DNA of 64,000 nt from Pseudomonas sp. TMP9 (GTDB lineage: Bacteria > Pseudomonadota > Gammaproteobacteria > Pseudomonadales > Pseudomonadaceae), in assembly GCF_037943105.1 (NCBI RefSeq), contig NZ_CP149803.1, positions 992,001-1,056,000 of the forward strand, in the 5' to 3' direction. Shown in pieces: positions 17,390-26,403 of the stretch; position 1 is the stretch's first letter; the number at the start of each line of letters is the position of its first letter. Made by a program: the position numbers and the translations under genes. The notes below the pieces were generated by a model. It was not told the DNA's origin, ran no database searches, and saw nothing but the letters and a program-made list of their open reading frames with translations.

Positions 17390-17422
17390 AGCCTTATAAC
17401 CGGCATGGCCGGTTATAAGGCT
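17390..17422. terminator. Long perfect hairpin between convergent genes
   Basis: Two 14-bp arms (AGCCTTATAACCGG and its exact complement) enclose a five-base loop, between the SDR gene and the convergent thioredoxin-fold gene. There is no T-run on either strand. It may still act as a bidirectional terminator or mRNA 3'-end stabiliser. Confidence 0.5.
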
Positions 17423-17500
17423 GGCTCAACGCATCATGTAAGGTCAGCGGTTTGGCTTGCAGGGCAAGTCAAACCGCCCTTGCGCGGGGTTGATTGGGGG

Positions 17501-18145
17501 TCACTGCGCGGCGTTGATTTCACTCACAATCAGTTCATACAGCGGTTGGGCGCCAAAGTTGGTCAGCGGTTTACCGTTGACGAAGAATGTTGGCGTGCCG
17601 CTGACGCCTAGGGTTTTGCCATCGGCAGCATCCCGTTCGATAGTGGCAGTAATGGCCGGCGCCATCATCTCCTCGCGCGCCTTGGCAATGTCCAAACCGG
17701 CTTGAGCAGCCGCGTCCCATGCAGCTAACGCCTTGGCATCGTCGTGCCACTGCGGTTGCGCCTCCAGCACGGCTTCGAGTACCGGCACATACACCCCTTG
17801 TTTGCGTGCCGTTTCGAGCATACGGATCACTTCTTCGGAGCCGACATGCAGCCGCAGGTAGCGCACAACCAGGCGAATATCCTCGGGGTACTCGGCCATG
17901 ATTTGTTTGACGATGGGGTAAAAGGCTCGGCAGCTTTCGCAGGACGGGTCAAAGAATTCGACAACGGTAACCGGCGCAGTGGCTGGGCCAATACTCGGTG
18001 AGCCAAAGCGCTCCAGCGCGCTGCTTTGCGCCACGGCTGCCGTGGTTTGCGGCACTGTCGTGGCGCGATTGTACAAAAGCGCAGCAATCGCAAAACCGAC
18101 GATGGCCAGGATGCTAATGGCGAGGACGACGTTGCGTCTGCTCAT
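17501..18145 (-). CDS. DsbA-family thioredoxin-fold protein (BdbD-like), membrane-anchored
   Basis: A 214-residue exported thiol oxidoreductase. A signal-anchor helix (about 7-25) precedes a DsbA-type domain. The redox motif C69-Glu-Ser-C72 sits in EFFDPSCESC, and the cis-proline loop is SGTPTFFVNG near 180. The CESC motif differs from the CPHC of classical DsbA. The gene overlaps the upstream DsbB-like gene by four bases (ATGA), so the two form a couple in which the membrane protein reoxidises this oxidase. Such BdbC/BdbD-like pairs are accessory to the main Dsb system. The client proteins are unknown. Confidence 0.85.
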   Translation of the reverse strand: MSRRNVVLAISILAIVGFAIAALLYNRATTVPQTTAAVAQSSALERFGSPSIGPATAPVTVVEFFDPSCESCRAFYPIVKQIMAEYPEDIRLVVRYLRLHVGSEEVIRMLETARKQGVYVPVLEAVLEAQPQWHDDAKALAAWDAAAQAGLDIAKAREEMMAPAITATIERDAADGKTLGVSGTPTFFVNGKPLTNFGAQPLYELIVSEINAAQ

Positions 18146-18582
18146 GGGGTAACTCTCCGACGGATTAGTACGAGAACAAAGATCATTAGGCTGAAGACGC
18201 CCAGTGATAGCAGGGGCAACGGCATGACACCGAACAGCGTCATGTCATCCCCTGAGCAGGATGGGCCTGCCCCACACGGCTGAATGTCTGCAGGGATCAG
18301 GCCGAAATACAGCAGGTTGTGGTACAGCGCGATCAGCCAGCCCATAACCGCCAGCGGCAAGGCGTAGCGCCAGACCCCAGCGTCTGAGAGCAGGCACGCC
18401 ACCCCCAGCACCAGCACCAAGGGGAACATAAATGCGCGCTGGAACCAGCAGAGCACACAGGGTGCTTGCCCCATCACTTCACCGATAAACAACGCGGCAA
18501 AGGTGGCTGTAAGGGCCAGCAGCCAGGCGCACACCAGCAGCGTCCAGACCTGGGGTTGATGGGATGAAGCTGCGGTTTGCAT
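18142..18582 (-). CDS. DsbB/BdbC-like disulfide bond formation membrane protein
   Basis: A 146-residue inner-membrane protein with four predicted helices (about 13-35, 48-65, 70-90 and 118-140). The first redox pair is in PCVLCWFQR (Cys42 and Cys45). A second pair lies in CGAGPSC near 102-108, in the periplasmic loop between helices 3 and 4. This is the DsbB/BdbC layout: it passes electrons from the partner oxidase to quinone. It is the first gene of a two-gene unit with the DsbA-like gene. Confidence 0.87.
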   Translation of the reverse strand: MQTAASSHQPQVWTLLVCAWLLALTATFAALFIGEVMGQAPCVLCWFQRAFMFPLVLVLGVACLLSDAGVWRYALPLAVMGWLIALYHNLLYFGLIPADIQPCGAGPSCSGDDMTLFGVMPLPLLSLGVFSLMIFVLVLIRRRVTP

Positions 18583-18667
18583 CAGTCAACGCTCGGTCTA
18601 TTAGGCGGCTAGGGCGCGCAGATTAGCCTATCGGCCACGATAAATAAGATGAAGGTTGTAACCACTT

Positions 18668-20377
18668 TTAGCCGCGCGACAGTGGCGGTGTAAGCGGCGG
18701 TACTAAACGCTTGCTGCCGGTTGACTCGAACGCCGCCGCCACGCGCAGCAGGGCTGAGTCATCATAGGCGCGGCCGGCAAACGTCAGGCCAACAGGCATG
18801 CCAATATCAGCCATTATCCCCATCGGCACAGTAACCGTCGGCACCCCCAAGTGGCGGATGGCGAGGTTGCCATTGGCCACCCAAACACCGTTGCTCCAGG
18901 CGCTATCAGCGGACGCTGGGTTTATATCGGCATCGGCTGGGCCCACGTCGGCGACGGTGGGGAACAGCACGGCATCCAAGCCGAGGCTGTCCATCCAATC
19001 CTCCAGGTCGAGTTTGCGGGTGTGCTCCAGGCCGCGCAGGCCATCGGGCAAGCTGCTGATCGCATCCCACGGGGTGATACCGCGTTCGGCCATGCGCACG
19101 TATTCATCCATGCCCGCGACCAGATCACCCTCGCGGTTGGGCAGGGTGCCGGGGTCGTGAGGGAATATTTGCGGGCCGTCGACATCGACTAGACGGTTGA
19201 GTGTTGGGTCGCCGTTCGCTTGGAGGAAGTCATCGAAGGCCCACGCCGTTAAGTCCCAGAGTTCGTGATGAAGAAACGCCGGGGTGACCAGGCCACGGTT
19301 GAACACCGTGGGTGCGCCGGGGCGGTCGCCTTCGCAGTTGGACACCAGCGGGAAATCAACCTCAAGCACCTCGGCGCCGGCGGCTTCCAATGCCTTGCGC
19401 GCCGTCTCCCACAGGGCAATCACCGAGGGTCGGGTCTGGGTACGTTGGCCGGTAGGGCCGCCGATGCCCGGTGCTTCGCTGGTGCCGGCCAGTTCATCTT
19501 TATTGATAAACATGCGCGGCACACCGAAGCGTTTGCCGGCTAACGCATCAGCGCCGGCGGCCAGCTTGGCATAAGAGGCTGGGCGCACCGTGGAGGCGGA
19601 CGGAATGGGCACCCAAGGCTGCAGTCGCCACAAATCGCCGCGCGGGTCGGCATCATCGACGACGATGACATCGAGCACCTCCAGCAAGTCAGCCATGGTC
19701 CGCGCGAACGGCACCACCACATCCATCGTCGGGGTCAGTGGCCAGTTGCCGCGCACCGAGATCACCCCGCGTGAAGGCGTATACGCGCACAAGCCGTTGT
19801 TGGAGGCTGGACCGCGCCCACTCGACCAGGTTTCTTCGGCTAGCCCAAAGGCGGCGAAGCTTGCCGCAGTGGCCGTGCCCGCCCCATTGGATGAGCCTGA
19901 GGCGAACGGCGCGGTGAGGTAGTCAGCGTTGTACGGGCTTTGCGCGCGGCCATACACGCCGCGCTGCATGCCGCCGTTGGCCATGGGCGGCATATTGGTT
20001 TTGCCTAGGCAAATAGCGCCAGCGCCCCGCAGCCGTTCGATGGTGAAGGCGTCGCGGTACGCCCGTAAATCCTTAAAAGCGGGGCTGCCAGAGGCGGCGG
20101 TCAGGCCTTTGACCAAGTAGCTGTCTTTGGCCGTGTAGGGGATGCCGTCGAGCGGGCCGAGACACTCACCACGGGCGCGGCGTGCATCGGAGGCTTGTGC
20201 TTCCTTGAGTGCGTCGTGGTTGCGTACCACCAACGCATTGAGCCGGGTCGCGCTTTCGGGGCCGTCGTACGCGTCGATGCGCGCGTGATAGGCCTGCACC
20301 AACTCGACCGCTGTGGTCTGGCCGGCTTCAAGCGCGGCGCGCAGTTGGGCAATGGAAACCTCGGTTACCTCGATCAT
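18668..20377 (-). CDS. Amidase-signature family hydrolase
   Basis: A 569-residue enzyme of the amidase signature family (Ser-Ser-Lys triad). The Lys is in YTAKDSY (84). The Gly/Ser-rich loop is GSSNGAGTA near 161-169. The segment ETWSSGRGPASNN near 182-194 aligns with the canonical GGSIRxPA and places the nucleophile near Ser186. Members cleave amides or carbamates in the cytoplasm; no signal peptide is visible. The length is at the upper end for the family, and the tail ends in a Pro-rich PPLTPPLSRG. The start ATG is preceded by GGTGA. It lies alone between the Dsb pair and the divergent HIT gene. The substrate is unknown. Confidence 0.85.
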   Translation of the reverse strand: MIEVTEVSIAQLRAALEAGQTTAVELVQAYHARIDAYDGPESATRLNALVVRNHDALKEAQASDARRARGECLGPLDGIPYTAKDSYLVKGLTAASGSPAFKDLRAYRDAFTIERLRGAGAICLGKTNMPPMANGGMQRGVYGRAQSPYNADYLTAPFASGSSNGAGTATAASFAAFGLAEETWSSGRGPASNNGLCAYTPSRGVISVRGNWPLTPTMDVVVPFARTMADLLEVLDVIVVDDADPRGDLWRLQPWVPIPSASTVRPASYAKLAAGADALAGKRFGVPRMFINKDELAGTSEAPGIGGPTGQRTQTRPSVIALWETARKALEAAGAEVLEVDFPLVSNCEGDRPGAPTVFNRGLVTPAFLHHELWDLTAWAFDDFLQANGDPTLNRLVDVDGPQIFPHDPGTLPNREGDLVAGMDEYVRMAERGITPWDAISSLPDGLRGLEHTRKLDLEDWMDSLGLDAVLFPTVADVGPADADINPASADSAWSNGVWVANGNLAIRHLGVPTVTVPMGIMADIGMPVGLTFAGRAYDDSALLRVAAAFESTGSKRLVPPLTPPLSRG

Positions 20378-20664
20378 GCTGTCACCGCTAACTGTTGAAG
20401 GGGGTTGGTGTGAATGCCCGCTGCGCGCGGCTGCTTGGCGGCGCGGGCCTCACGGCTGTGAAAATAGCTGTTCATATTAATTCTCGTGGCACTCAATGGC
20501 GTCGAGCCTACAGGCCGGCTTTATGGCCTTACCTGTCCGGCCCGTTGAGGATGGCGCAGCGCTGCAGGATAACGGTGATTAAGCATTTGGTCAGGTGCTA
20601 GGTTTTTCCCGGCGCGCATAAGCCGGTATGGTGAGGGCATTCAACCTAGGTAATGGAGAACACG

Positions 20665-21102
20665 ATGAGCTTGCATGGCGACTACGACAGCCAAAATATC
20701 TTTGCCAAGATCATCCGCGGTGAAGTGCCTTGCTACACGCTCTACGAAGATGACGATGTGTTGGCCTTTCTCGATGTATTCCCGCAGTCCTACGGGCATA
20801 CGCTGGTGATCCCTAAGCAGGCAGCGGCCCGTACTATTCTCGATATTGATGCCGCCAGCCTGAGCAAAGTAATGGCTGTGGTGCAGAAACTTGCAGGCGT
20901 ACTGGTGGCTGAGCTAGCCCCAGCCGGCGTGCAGGTGATGCAGTTTAATGGCGCGCCAGCGGGGCAAACGGTGTTTCATATTCATATGCACATCGTGCCG
21001 CGTTACGAGGGTGACGCGCTGAATACCCACGGCGCCGGCCAAGCTGAGCCGCAGCAACTAGAAGCGCTGCAGGCGCGACTGCTCAAGCGCATTGCCAGCT
21101 AA
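20665..21102 (+). CDS. HIT-family nucleotide hydrolase
   Basis: A 145-residue histidine-triad protein. The triad reads HIHMHIVP with His105, His107 and His109; the N-terminal IFAKIIRGEVP is typical of the HinT/HIT group. These cytoplasmic enzymes hydrolyse nucleoside phosphoramidates or dinucleotide polyphosphates. I use the ATG at 20665 because GGAGA lies just upstream; the in-frame ATG at 20653 overlaps that ribosome site. Confidence 0.9.
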   Translation: MSLHGDYDSQNIFAKIIRGEVPCYTLYEDDDVLAFLDVFPQSYGHTLVIPKQAAARTILDIDAASLSKVMAVVQKLAGVLVAELAPAGVQVMQFNGAPAGQTVFHIHMHIVPRYEGDALNTHGAGQAEPQQLEALQARLLKRIAS

Positions 21103-21227
21103 AAACCTCTGCTTAAATCGGCAGCTGCGCCCGTGCGGCTAAGCTGTTCTGTGGCCGGTAGCGGCCGCTATGCAAACCGCTTACTGTTGCGTGCTTGGTT
21201 TCTGAACTGCGCCCATGGAGGGCTCCC

Positions 21228-21653
21228 ATGCGATTGATTGGTGCTGTGTTACCGCTGTTGCTGTTGGTCGGCTGTTCGTCTTGGCAGCCCGCGCCGGAGG
21301 ATATAAAACCCGTGCCGGCTGAACGTTTGCTCGGCTATCAGACTGCGCTGGAGAGGGGCGGGCAGTTATCAGTCAAGCGTGACGTGGGCGGTATGGGCGG
21401 CGGCTGCTATGTGGCCGTGTTGGTAGACCGCACAGTGGCTGCGCGTATTGGTGTCGGTGAGCAGGTGCGCTTTCAGGTGCCCGTAGGCACGCGGGTGTTG
21501 AGTATTGGCATTGATAAGATGGACGACACCCTATGCGGCATGGGCCGCCTGCGCCGTGAGCTCGCAGTGAAGGTAGAACCGGGTTCGCAGCAGGACTTTC
21601 GCATTGTCAGCGATAACCGCAAGGGCTTCGATATCCTCCCGGTAGAGCCATAG
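21228..21653 (+). CDS. Small lipoprotein
   Basis: A 141-residue protein with a lipoprotein signal: a hydrophobic run and the lipobox LLVGC put the lipidated Cys at about residue 16. The mature part is small and beta-rich, with two further cysteines (GGCYVAV and DTLCGMG). GGAGGG precedes the ATG at 21228, which decides the start over the longer frame from 21195. It resembles short outer-membrane lipoproteins of unknown function common in Pseudomonas. It is convergent with the next gene. Confidence 0.75.
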   Translation: MRLIGAVLPLLLLVGCSSWQPAPEDIKPVPAERLLGYQTALERGGQLSVKRDVGGMGGGCYVAVLVDRTVAARIGVGEQVRFQVPVGTRVLSIGIDKMDDTLCGMGRLRRELAVKVEPGSQQDFRIVSDNRKGFDILPVEP

Positions 21654-21676
21654 CCCGGTGATCTTGGGTGCAGCAT

Positions 21677-22408
21677 TTACCGATAGCGATCGAGCAGGGC
21701 GTCGAATTCGCCGTCCTGTTTCATCTGCACCATGGCGCGCAGCAGGGCCATGGTCGGCACATCCGGCGCATCGCGGACAATGCAGGCCACCGGATCGGCA
21801 GCAAATTCACTGAGTACGTGGAGTTTTTCTGCGGGTGCTTGCTGACGGTTAAACCAATCTAATGACAGTTGATCGCTGACGGCGAAGCGGTAACGTCCGG
21901 CCTGCAGTTTTAGCAGCACTTGCTCTTGAGTGCGCGCGTCTTCTCGCTCGAGTTGGCCGCTGGCGAACAACGGCTCCAGGCGCGGGTAGTTAAAGCCGAG
22001 TATGGTGCCCACGCGCTCGCCACTGAGTTGTTCGGCCTGCAGCGATTGTGCTTGGGTGCCCAACAGCACATTGCGCTGAGTCATAAAGGGTAGGCTCCAG
22101 ATGAAGCGATGGTGGCCCGCATTGACCCAGCTTGGAGTGATGTAGCACCGCACATCAATGTCGCCGCTGTTCATGGCGTGCTGAACGCGCATCCGTGGCA
22201 TCACCATAAACGCTGCTTTACGCCCAATCTTGGCCGCCATGCGCTGCTGCAGATCAACCAGAATGCCTTCCACGGTGCGGCCATTTTTGATCCGCGCCAT
22301 CGGCATGGCCCAGCTGTCATTAACGGAAAAGCGGATGGGCCGCTCCTCCGCAAACGGCGCAGCACTCAGCATGAGCAACAGCAGGGTCAGCAACACCTTC
22401 AAGACCAA
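21677..22408 (-). CDS. Periplasmic solute-binding protein (family 3-like)
   Basis: A 243-residue exported protein. Residues 1-19 form a signal peptide ending near AAPFA, and the rest matches the two-lobe solute-binding fold of family 3 (amino-acid type), with VEGILVDLQQRMAAKIGRK and a C-terminal LRAMVQMKQDGEFDALL. No permease or ATPase gene is adjacent, so it may serve a distant transporter or sense a ligand. The start appears to be TTG at 22406-22408, five bases after GGAGG. The LysE-type exporter gene lies 30 bases upstream on the same strand. Confidence 0.75.
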   Translation of the reverse strand: MVLKVLLTLLLLMLSAAPFAEERPIRFSVNDSWAMPMARIKNGRTVEGILVDLQQRMAAKIGRKAAFMVMPRMRVQHAMNSGDIDVRCYITPSWVNAGHHRFIWSLPFMTQRNVLLGTQAQSLQAEQLSGERVGTILGFNYPRLEPLFASGQLEREDARTQEQVLLKLQAGRYRFAVSDQLSLDWFNRQQAPAEKLHVLSEFAADPVACIVRDAPDVPTMALLRAMVQMKQDGEFDALLDRYR

Positions 22409-22437
22409 GGCAGCCTCCGTGTGGTTGGGTGAACCGC

Positions 22438-23049
22438 TTAGCGGGTCATTGGCAAGGCGGCGCCCATCAGTGCAAACAACCCGCCGCAGCAGCGGTTGAA
22501 GCCTCTACCACTGCGTTGCAGCCAAGGGCGCACGTGATGAGCCATACGTGCTAGCAGGCATTCGACGCTGCCCTCGACCACGGCAAAGGTTAAGGCCATA
22601 AGAGCAAACTGTAGCCAAAGATCAGCAGCCGGATCGAGAAACTGCGGCAGGAAGGCTGCGAAAAACAAGATCACCTTAGGGTTTGACAGCGCCGACAACA
22701 GCCCCTGACGGAACAGCGTCAAACCGCGACCCGTGCCAGTTTTCTCGGCCATGCTCAGGTGCAGCGCTGGGGCGCGCCAGAGTTGAATGCCCAGCCAAAT
22801 CAAGTACGCACCGCCCAGCCATTTGAGAATAATCAGCGCCTGCACTGATGCTTGCAGCAACGCTCCAATGCCAAGCATCGATAATGCCATCAGTAGGGTA
22901 AAACCGATGACCCCACCACTGACCGTAAACAGCGTTTTGCGAGGGCCATACAGCGCGCCATGGCTGAGCGCGAGCAAGCCGTTGGGGCCTGGCGTCAACG
23001 CCAAACCGAACACTGCGGCGACAAACAAAAGCCAGGTATGCAGGGCCAT
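22438..23049 (-). CDS. LysE/RhtB-family amino-acid exporter
   Basis: About 203 residues with six hydrophobic helices. The early motif GLALTPGPNGLLALSHG is diagnostic of LysE/RhtB exporters, and the second conserved segment RQGLLSALSNPKVILFF is present. It exports small amino-acid-like solutes from the cytoplasm. I chose the ATG at 23047-23049 (MALHTWLLF) as the family-like start; an upstream ATG at 23094 would add 15 polar residues with a poor ribosome site. The solute-binding protein gene follows on the same strand, though the two are not known to cooperate. Confidence 0.85.
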   Translation of the reverse strand: MALHTWLLFVAAVFGLALTPGPNGLLALSHGALYGPRKTLFTVSGGVIGFTLLMALSMLGIGALLQASVQALIILKWLGGAYLIWLGIQLWRAPALHLSMAEKTGTGRGLTLFRQGLLSALSNPKVILFFAAFLPQFLDPAADLWLQFALMALTFAVVEGSVECLLARMAHHVRPWLQRSGRGFNRCCGGLFALMGAALPMTR

Positions 23050-23478
23050 ACAATAGGTATCCAAGGGCAAAGAGCTTTGTGTGTGTTTTTTCATGTGCTG
23101 CGCGGCTAGTCAAGCGGCGGGTGGTCACACCTTTATTAGTCAGCGGTAGGATTCTTCGCTGCGGTCGCACAAACGCGGCAGATTGAGGTTGCAGGGTTAG
23201 CTTTTTCTTGTGCTGCAGCCGCTATCGAGTGGCCAATAGACCTTCGCCGGGATGTGCCTTGCGCACCGTTAAGAGCATCTTTGCCTGACTGGCCAACAGC
23301 CGTGTGCAGTTGCCTTGACGCGCTGAGCGGACGCAGGCCCTGTGGCTGTGGCAAACTCCACCGCACGTAACAGGACGTTTCACGTGAGCCTGTCAGCTGA
23401 TTTTTGCCCTTGGCCTCTGCGCCTTGGGTGTACTGGATAACCGGCCGCTGCCTGCGGCGAAGAATATGAGGAATGACT
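23050..23478. other. Intergenic stretch upstream of the FabH-like gene
   Basis: This gap of about 430 bases between divergent genes contains no convincing small gene. It must hold the promoters of the exporter gene and the FabH-like gene. I see no strong palindrome or repeat. Confidence 0.35.
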
Positions 23479-24600
23479 GTGCATAACGTCGTGATCAGCG
23501 GTACCGGCCTCTATACCCCGGCAAACAGTATTTCCAACGATGAGTTGGTTGAGTCGTTTAATGCCTATGTGCAGCAATTCAATGCCGACAATGCGGTGGC
23601 GATCGCCAGCGGTGATGTCGACGCGCTGAGCGAGTCGAGCAGCGGTTTTATCGAAAAAGCTTCCGGTATCAAAAGCCGTTTTGTGATGGATAAAACTGGC
23701 ATTCTCGACCCCAAGCGCATGGCGCCGAGCATCCCTGAGCGCAGCAATGACGAGTGGGGCATTCTGTGTGAAATGGCGGTTGGCGCCGCTAAAGATGCCA
23801 TGGCGCGTGCCGGTAAAACGGCCGCCGATATCGACGGGGTGATCGTTGCCTGCTCCAACCTGCAGCGCGCCTACCCGGCAGTGGCGGTTGAAGTGCAAGC
23901 CGCGTTAGGTATTAAGGGTTTTGGTTATGACATGAACGTGGCGTGCTCATCTGCCACCTTCGGTATTCAGGCCGCCGCCAACAGCGTGCAGCTGGGCCAG
24001 GCGCGGGCGATTTTGATGGTCAACCCAGAGATCTGCACCGGTCACCTGAACTTCCGTGACCGTGACAGCCACTTTATTTTCGGTGATGCGGCCACTGCGG
24101 TGATCATTGAGCGTGCTGACCAAGCCACCTCGGCGTATCAGTTCGATATTGTCGGCACCAAGCTGATTACCCAGTTCAGCAACAACATCCGCAACAACTT
24201 CGGCTTCCTCAACCGCTGTGCGGAGGACGCTGCCGGCGCGCGTGACAAGCTGTTTGTGCAGGAAGGCCGTAAGGTGTTCAAGGATGTATGCCCCATGGTC
24301 GCCGAGCTGATTGCTGCGCACCTGGCGGAAAACCAGCTGAACGTCAGTGACGTGAAGCGCTTCTGGCTGCACCAAGCCAACCTCAATATGAATCTGTTGA
24401 TCGCCCGCAAACTGCTTGGTCGCGATGCCGAGCCAGGCGAAGCCCCGGTGATTCTCGACACCTACGCCAACACCAGTTCAGCCGGCTCGGTCATCGCCCT
24501 GCACAAATATCATGAAGACCTGCCGAGCGGCGCCCTGGGCGTACTTAGTTCGTTTGGTGCAGGCTACTCGATTGGTAGCGTGATCCTGCGTAAGCACTAA
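23479..24600 (+). CDS. Beta-ketoacyl-ACP synthase III-like condensing enzyme
   Basis: About 373 residues of thiolase-fold synthase. The catalytic Cys is in [11 protein letters not shown] (about 156), the His in WLHQANLN (about 293) and the Asn in YANTSSAGS (about 325), giving the Cys-His-Asn triad of FabH. It resembles the longer Pseudomonas KASIII paralogue (PA3286 in P. aeruginosa), reported to take octanoyl-CoA from beta-oxidation into fatty-acid synthesis. I prefer GTG at 23479, six bases after GAGGA; the ATG at 23473 directly abuts that site. It is transcribed alone, and its stop codon is immediately followed by a hairpin repeat. Confidence 0.87.
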   Translation: MHNVVISGTGLYTPANSISNDELVESFNAYVQQFNADNAVAIASGDVDALSESSSGFIEKASGIKSRFVMDKTGILDPKRMAPSIPERSNDEWGILCEMAVGAAKDAMARAGKTAADIDGVIVACSNLQRAYPAVAVEVQAALGIKGFGYDMNVACSSATFGIQAAANSVQLGQARAILMVNPEICTGHLNFRDRDSHFIFGDAATAVIIERADQATSAYQFDIVGTKLITQFSNNIRNNFGFLNRCAEDAAGARDKLFVQEGRKVFKDVCPMVAELIAAHLAENQLNVSDVKRFWLHQANLNMNLLIARKLLGRDAEPGEAPVILDTYANTSSAGSVIALHKYHEDLPSGALGVLSSFGAGYSIGSVILRKH

Positions 24601-24740
24601 AAATCACCTTAATGTCTACTGCGCTTGGGGATGCTGCGTTGAAAACAGGCTCGGACTGCTCATATACAACTCGTAAACTCCGCGTCCTCGCCTGTTTTCG
24701 CCTTGCCTGCCCTGCGCTCGCTACGACATTAAGGCGATTT
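24601..24740. repeat. 140-bp nested-hairpin repeat element
   Basis: Outer 16-base arms (AAATCACCTTAATGTC at 24601-24616 and its near-perfect complement at 24725-24740, 15 of 16 pairing) enclose inner arms GAAAACAGGC (24641-24650) and GCCTGTTTTC (24690-24699), with further pairing GGAC/GTCC inside. The element fills the gap from the FabH-like stop codon to five bases before the ECF sigma start codon. It resembles dispersed non-coding repeats of Pseudomonas genomes. The transcript could fold into one long stem covering the sigma gene's ribosome site. Confidence 0.8.
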
Positions 24741-24745
24741 TGACC

Positions 24746-25354
24746 ATGCCGGTAAATGACGCCGATCTCCTTCCCCGTCTACGTGCAGGCGAGCAGAAGG
24801 CCTATCGCGAGCTGGTCACCACCTATCAAGGGGCGATGCGTGCGGTGGCTTTTGCGATTGTCGGTAGCCGCAATGCTGATGAAGTGGTGCAGGACGCTTG
24901 GTTGGCTGTAGTGCGTGGGCTTGATGGTTTTCAATCGCGCTCTAGCTTGAAAACCTGGCTGCTGACCATCACCGCTAACACTGCAAAAACTCGCTTCAAG
25001 GGCAATCGCCGTGAAGTACTGCTCGACGATATTGCCTCACCCCATGGCACGCTCGGCGACGAGCGCTTCCAAGGCGATGGCCATTGGTTGCTTGCGCCAC
25101 ATGCTTGGCATCACGACTCCCCGGAAGCACTGCTGACTGAACAAGAGCTGCGTGAGTGCCTAGAAAACACCCTAGCCAGCTTGTCCGAGATGCAGGGCAG
25201 CGTTTTGCACTTGCGTGAGCGCGAAGGGCTGGAGCTGGAGGAAATTTGTAATCTTTTACAGGTGTCTCTCTCTAATGTGCGGGTGTTGCTGCACCGCGCA
25301 CGGCTCAAGGTATTCGCCACCTTGGAGCATTTTGAGGAGACCGGCCAATGCTGA
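24746..25354 (+). CDS. ECF-type RNA polymerase sigma factor
   Basis: A 202-residue sigma-70 family protein with regions 2 and 4 only. Region 2 includes YRELVTTYQGAMRAVAFAIVGSRNADEVVQDAWLAVVRGL and region 4 ends in LEEICNLLQVSLSNVRVLLHRARLKVF. The linker of about 50 residues is rather long. It overlaps the small zinc-finger gene by seven bases, the usual sigma/anti-sigma arrangement. The ATG at 24746 lacks a normally spaced ribosome site; the nearest purine run (AAGG) is the end of the hairpin repeat, 12 bases away. The regulon and inducing signal are not evident. Confidence 0.9.
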   Translation: MPVNDADLLPRLRAGEQKAYRELVTTYQGAMRAVAFAIVGSRNADEVVQDAWLAVVRGLDGFQSRSSLKTWLLTITANTAKTRFKGNRREVLLDDIASPHGTLGDERFQGDGHWLLAPHAWHHDSPEALLTEQELRECLENTLASLSEMQGSVLHLREREGLELEEICNLLQVSLSNVRVLLHRARLKVFATLEHFEETGQC

Positions 25355-25581
25355 GCTGTAAAGAGTTGGTGGCCCGCGCCAGCGAGGTTCTCGATGGCCA
25401 ACTGGGCCTGCGCCAGCGCATGTCAGTGCGTATGCACCTCGCGATGTGCCAGCACTGCCGACGGTTTATCCGGCAAATGCGCCTGAGCCAGGCCGTGCTG
25501 CGCACACTGCCACCTGGGCAGAGCGCGGAGCTGGATGCGTTAGCCGACAAACTGGCAGCGTTGCGCCGTAACAACCTCTGA
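25348..25581 (+). CDS. Putative zinc-finger anti-sigma factor
   Basis: A 77-residue protein with a ZAS-type zinc site: His30-x3-Cys34-x2-Cys37 in HLAMCQHC, plus an N-terminal Cys4. Such small proteins bind and inhibit the ECF sigma encoded just upstream. No transmembrane helix is present, so it is a cytoplasmic, possibly redox- or zinc-responsive anti-sigma. The start ATG overlaps the end of the sigma gene, which suggests translational coupling. Confidence 0.82.
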   Translation: MLSCKELVARASEVLDGQLGLRQRMSVRMHLAMCQHCRRFIRQMRLSQAVLRTLPPGQSAELDALADKLAALRRNNL

Positions 25582-25621
25582 TCGCCCCTTCCTTAGTCCT
25601 TAGCCCATGGCTTACTGCGCT

Positions 25622-26155
25622 TTACTCGTCAGCCAGCGCCGCTTTTAGTGCGTCGTAGGCGGGTGCGGCGTAAATGCCGACTTCCACCGCTAATGCCATC
25701 ACCCTCTGCACATCGCTGCTGTAGACCAGCACAGCTTGCAGCGCGTCATCCAGCGGCTCGCTGAAATCCAGCAACACATACCCCTTGGTTTCCGGCGACA
25801 GGCTGGCCAGTTGCACTTGGATGCGGTTAAGCGCTTTTAGCGGTTCGACTTTGGCCAGTTGCTTGGGCTTAAGCACAAAGCTCACCTCTGGTCCGAAAGA
25901 TTCGACGATTTGCTGGAACAGCGCTTCATAACTGTCAGCTTGAAACAGCACGGTTTCCGGCAGGCTGCCAACCACCATCCATTCACCCAGCGGGATGGGG
26001 AAGCTGTCGTCGTAGTTGATGTCCGGGTTGGCAGCGAGGAACGCGTGTGGGTCGGCGTAGGCTTGGGCGGCCTCATCAGCGATTCGCGTGACGTCGTCGG
26101 CTTGCATGCAGCCCGAGCTAATTTTGCTGATGAGTTCGTCGAGCTGGGCTTTCAT
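25622..26155 (-). CDS. Hypothetical cytoplasmic protein (177 aa)
   Basis: I do not recognise the family with confidence. The protein is acidic with no signal or membrane segment. It has an N-terminal helical part, a central PIPLGEWMVVGSLPETVLFQADSYEALFQQI segment and alternating beta/alpha pattern afterwards. I chose the ATG at 26153-26155, seven to eight bases after AGGA, over longer frames. It is convergent with the sigma/anti-sigma pair and divergent from the Crp/Fnr gene. Codon use is normal for this genome. Confidence 0.6.
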   Translation of the reverse strand: MKAQLDELISKISSGCMQADDVTRIADEAAQAYADPHAFLAANPDINYDDSFPIPLGEWMVVGSLPETVLFQADSYEALFQQIVESFGPEVSFVLKPKQLAKVEPLKALNRIQVQLASLSPETKGYVLLDFSEPLDDALQAVLVYSSDVQRVMALAVEVGIYAAPAYDALKAALADE

Positions 26156-26285
26156 GCGGGTCATCCTGGGCAAAAAGTGGGCGGGCAGGATAGCTGGAAA
26201 TGCCCAATGACGCTGCACTCGGCGCTTTTTGCAGACCCATAGCTGGACTATTTTCCCATTCTTATAACGACTCGCTATAAAGCTT

Positions 26286-26307
26286 GTCTGTGCGATAGCG
26301 TACAGAC
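26286..26307. promoter_or_regulatory. 22-bp dyad upstream of the first Crp/Fnr gene
   Basis: GTCTGTGCG and CGTACAGAC flank a four-base centre; eight of nine positions pair. It lies about 100 bases before the Crp/Fnr gene. The length and symmetry fit a site for a Crp/Fnr dimer, so autoregulation is possible, but the half-site is not the E. coli TGTGA or TTGAT. Confidence 0.45.
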
Positions 26308-26403
26308 TTAAAAATAGAGTGGACTATGCTAGTGGGTGAATTTGAGGCTCTGTAAGCGAGCACATACCAATCGCCAGCAGGTCCTAGATGACCGGAGACA
26401 GTG

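Noticed and set aside
18069..18074. A TGTACA hexamer inside the DsbA-like gene.
   Set aside because: It is single, lies within coding sequence and has no partner box at a suitable spacing.
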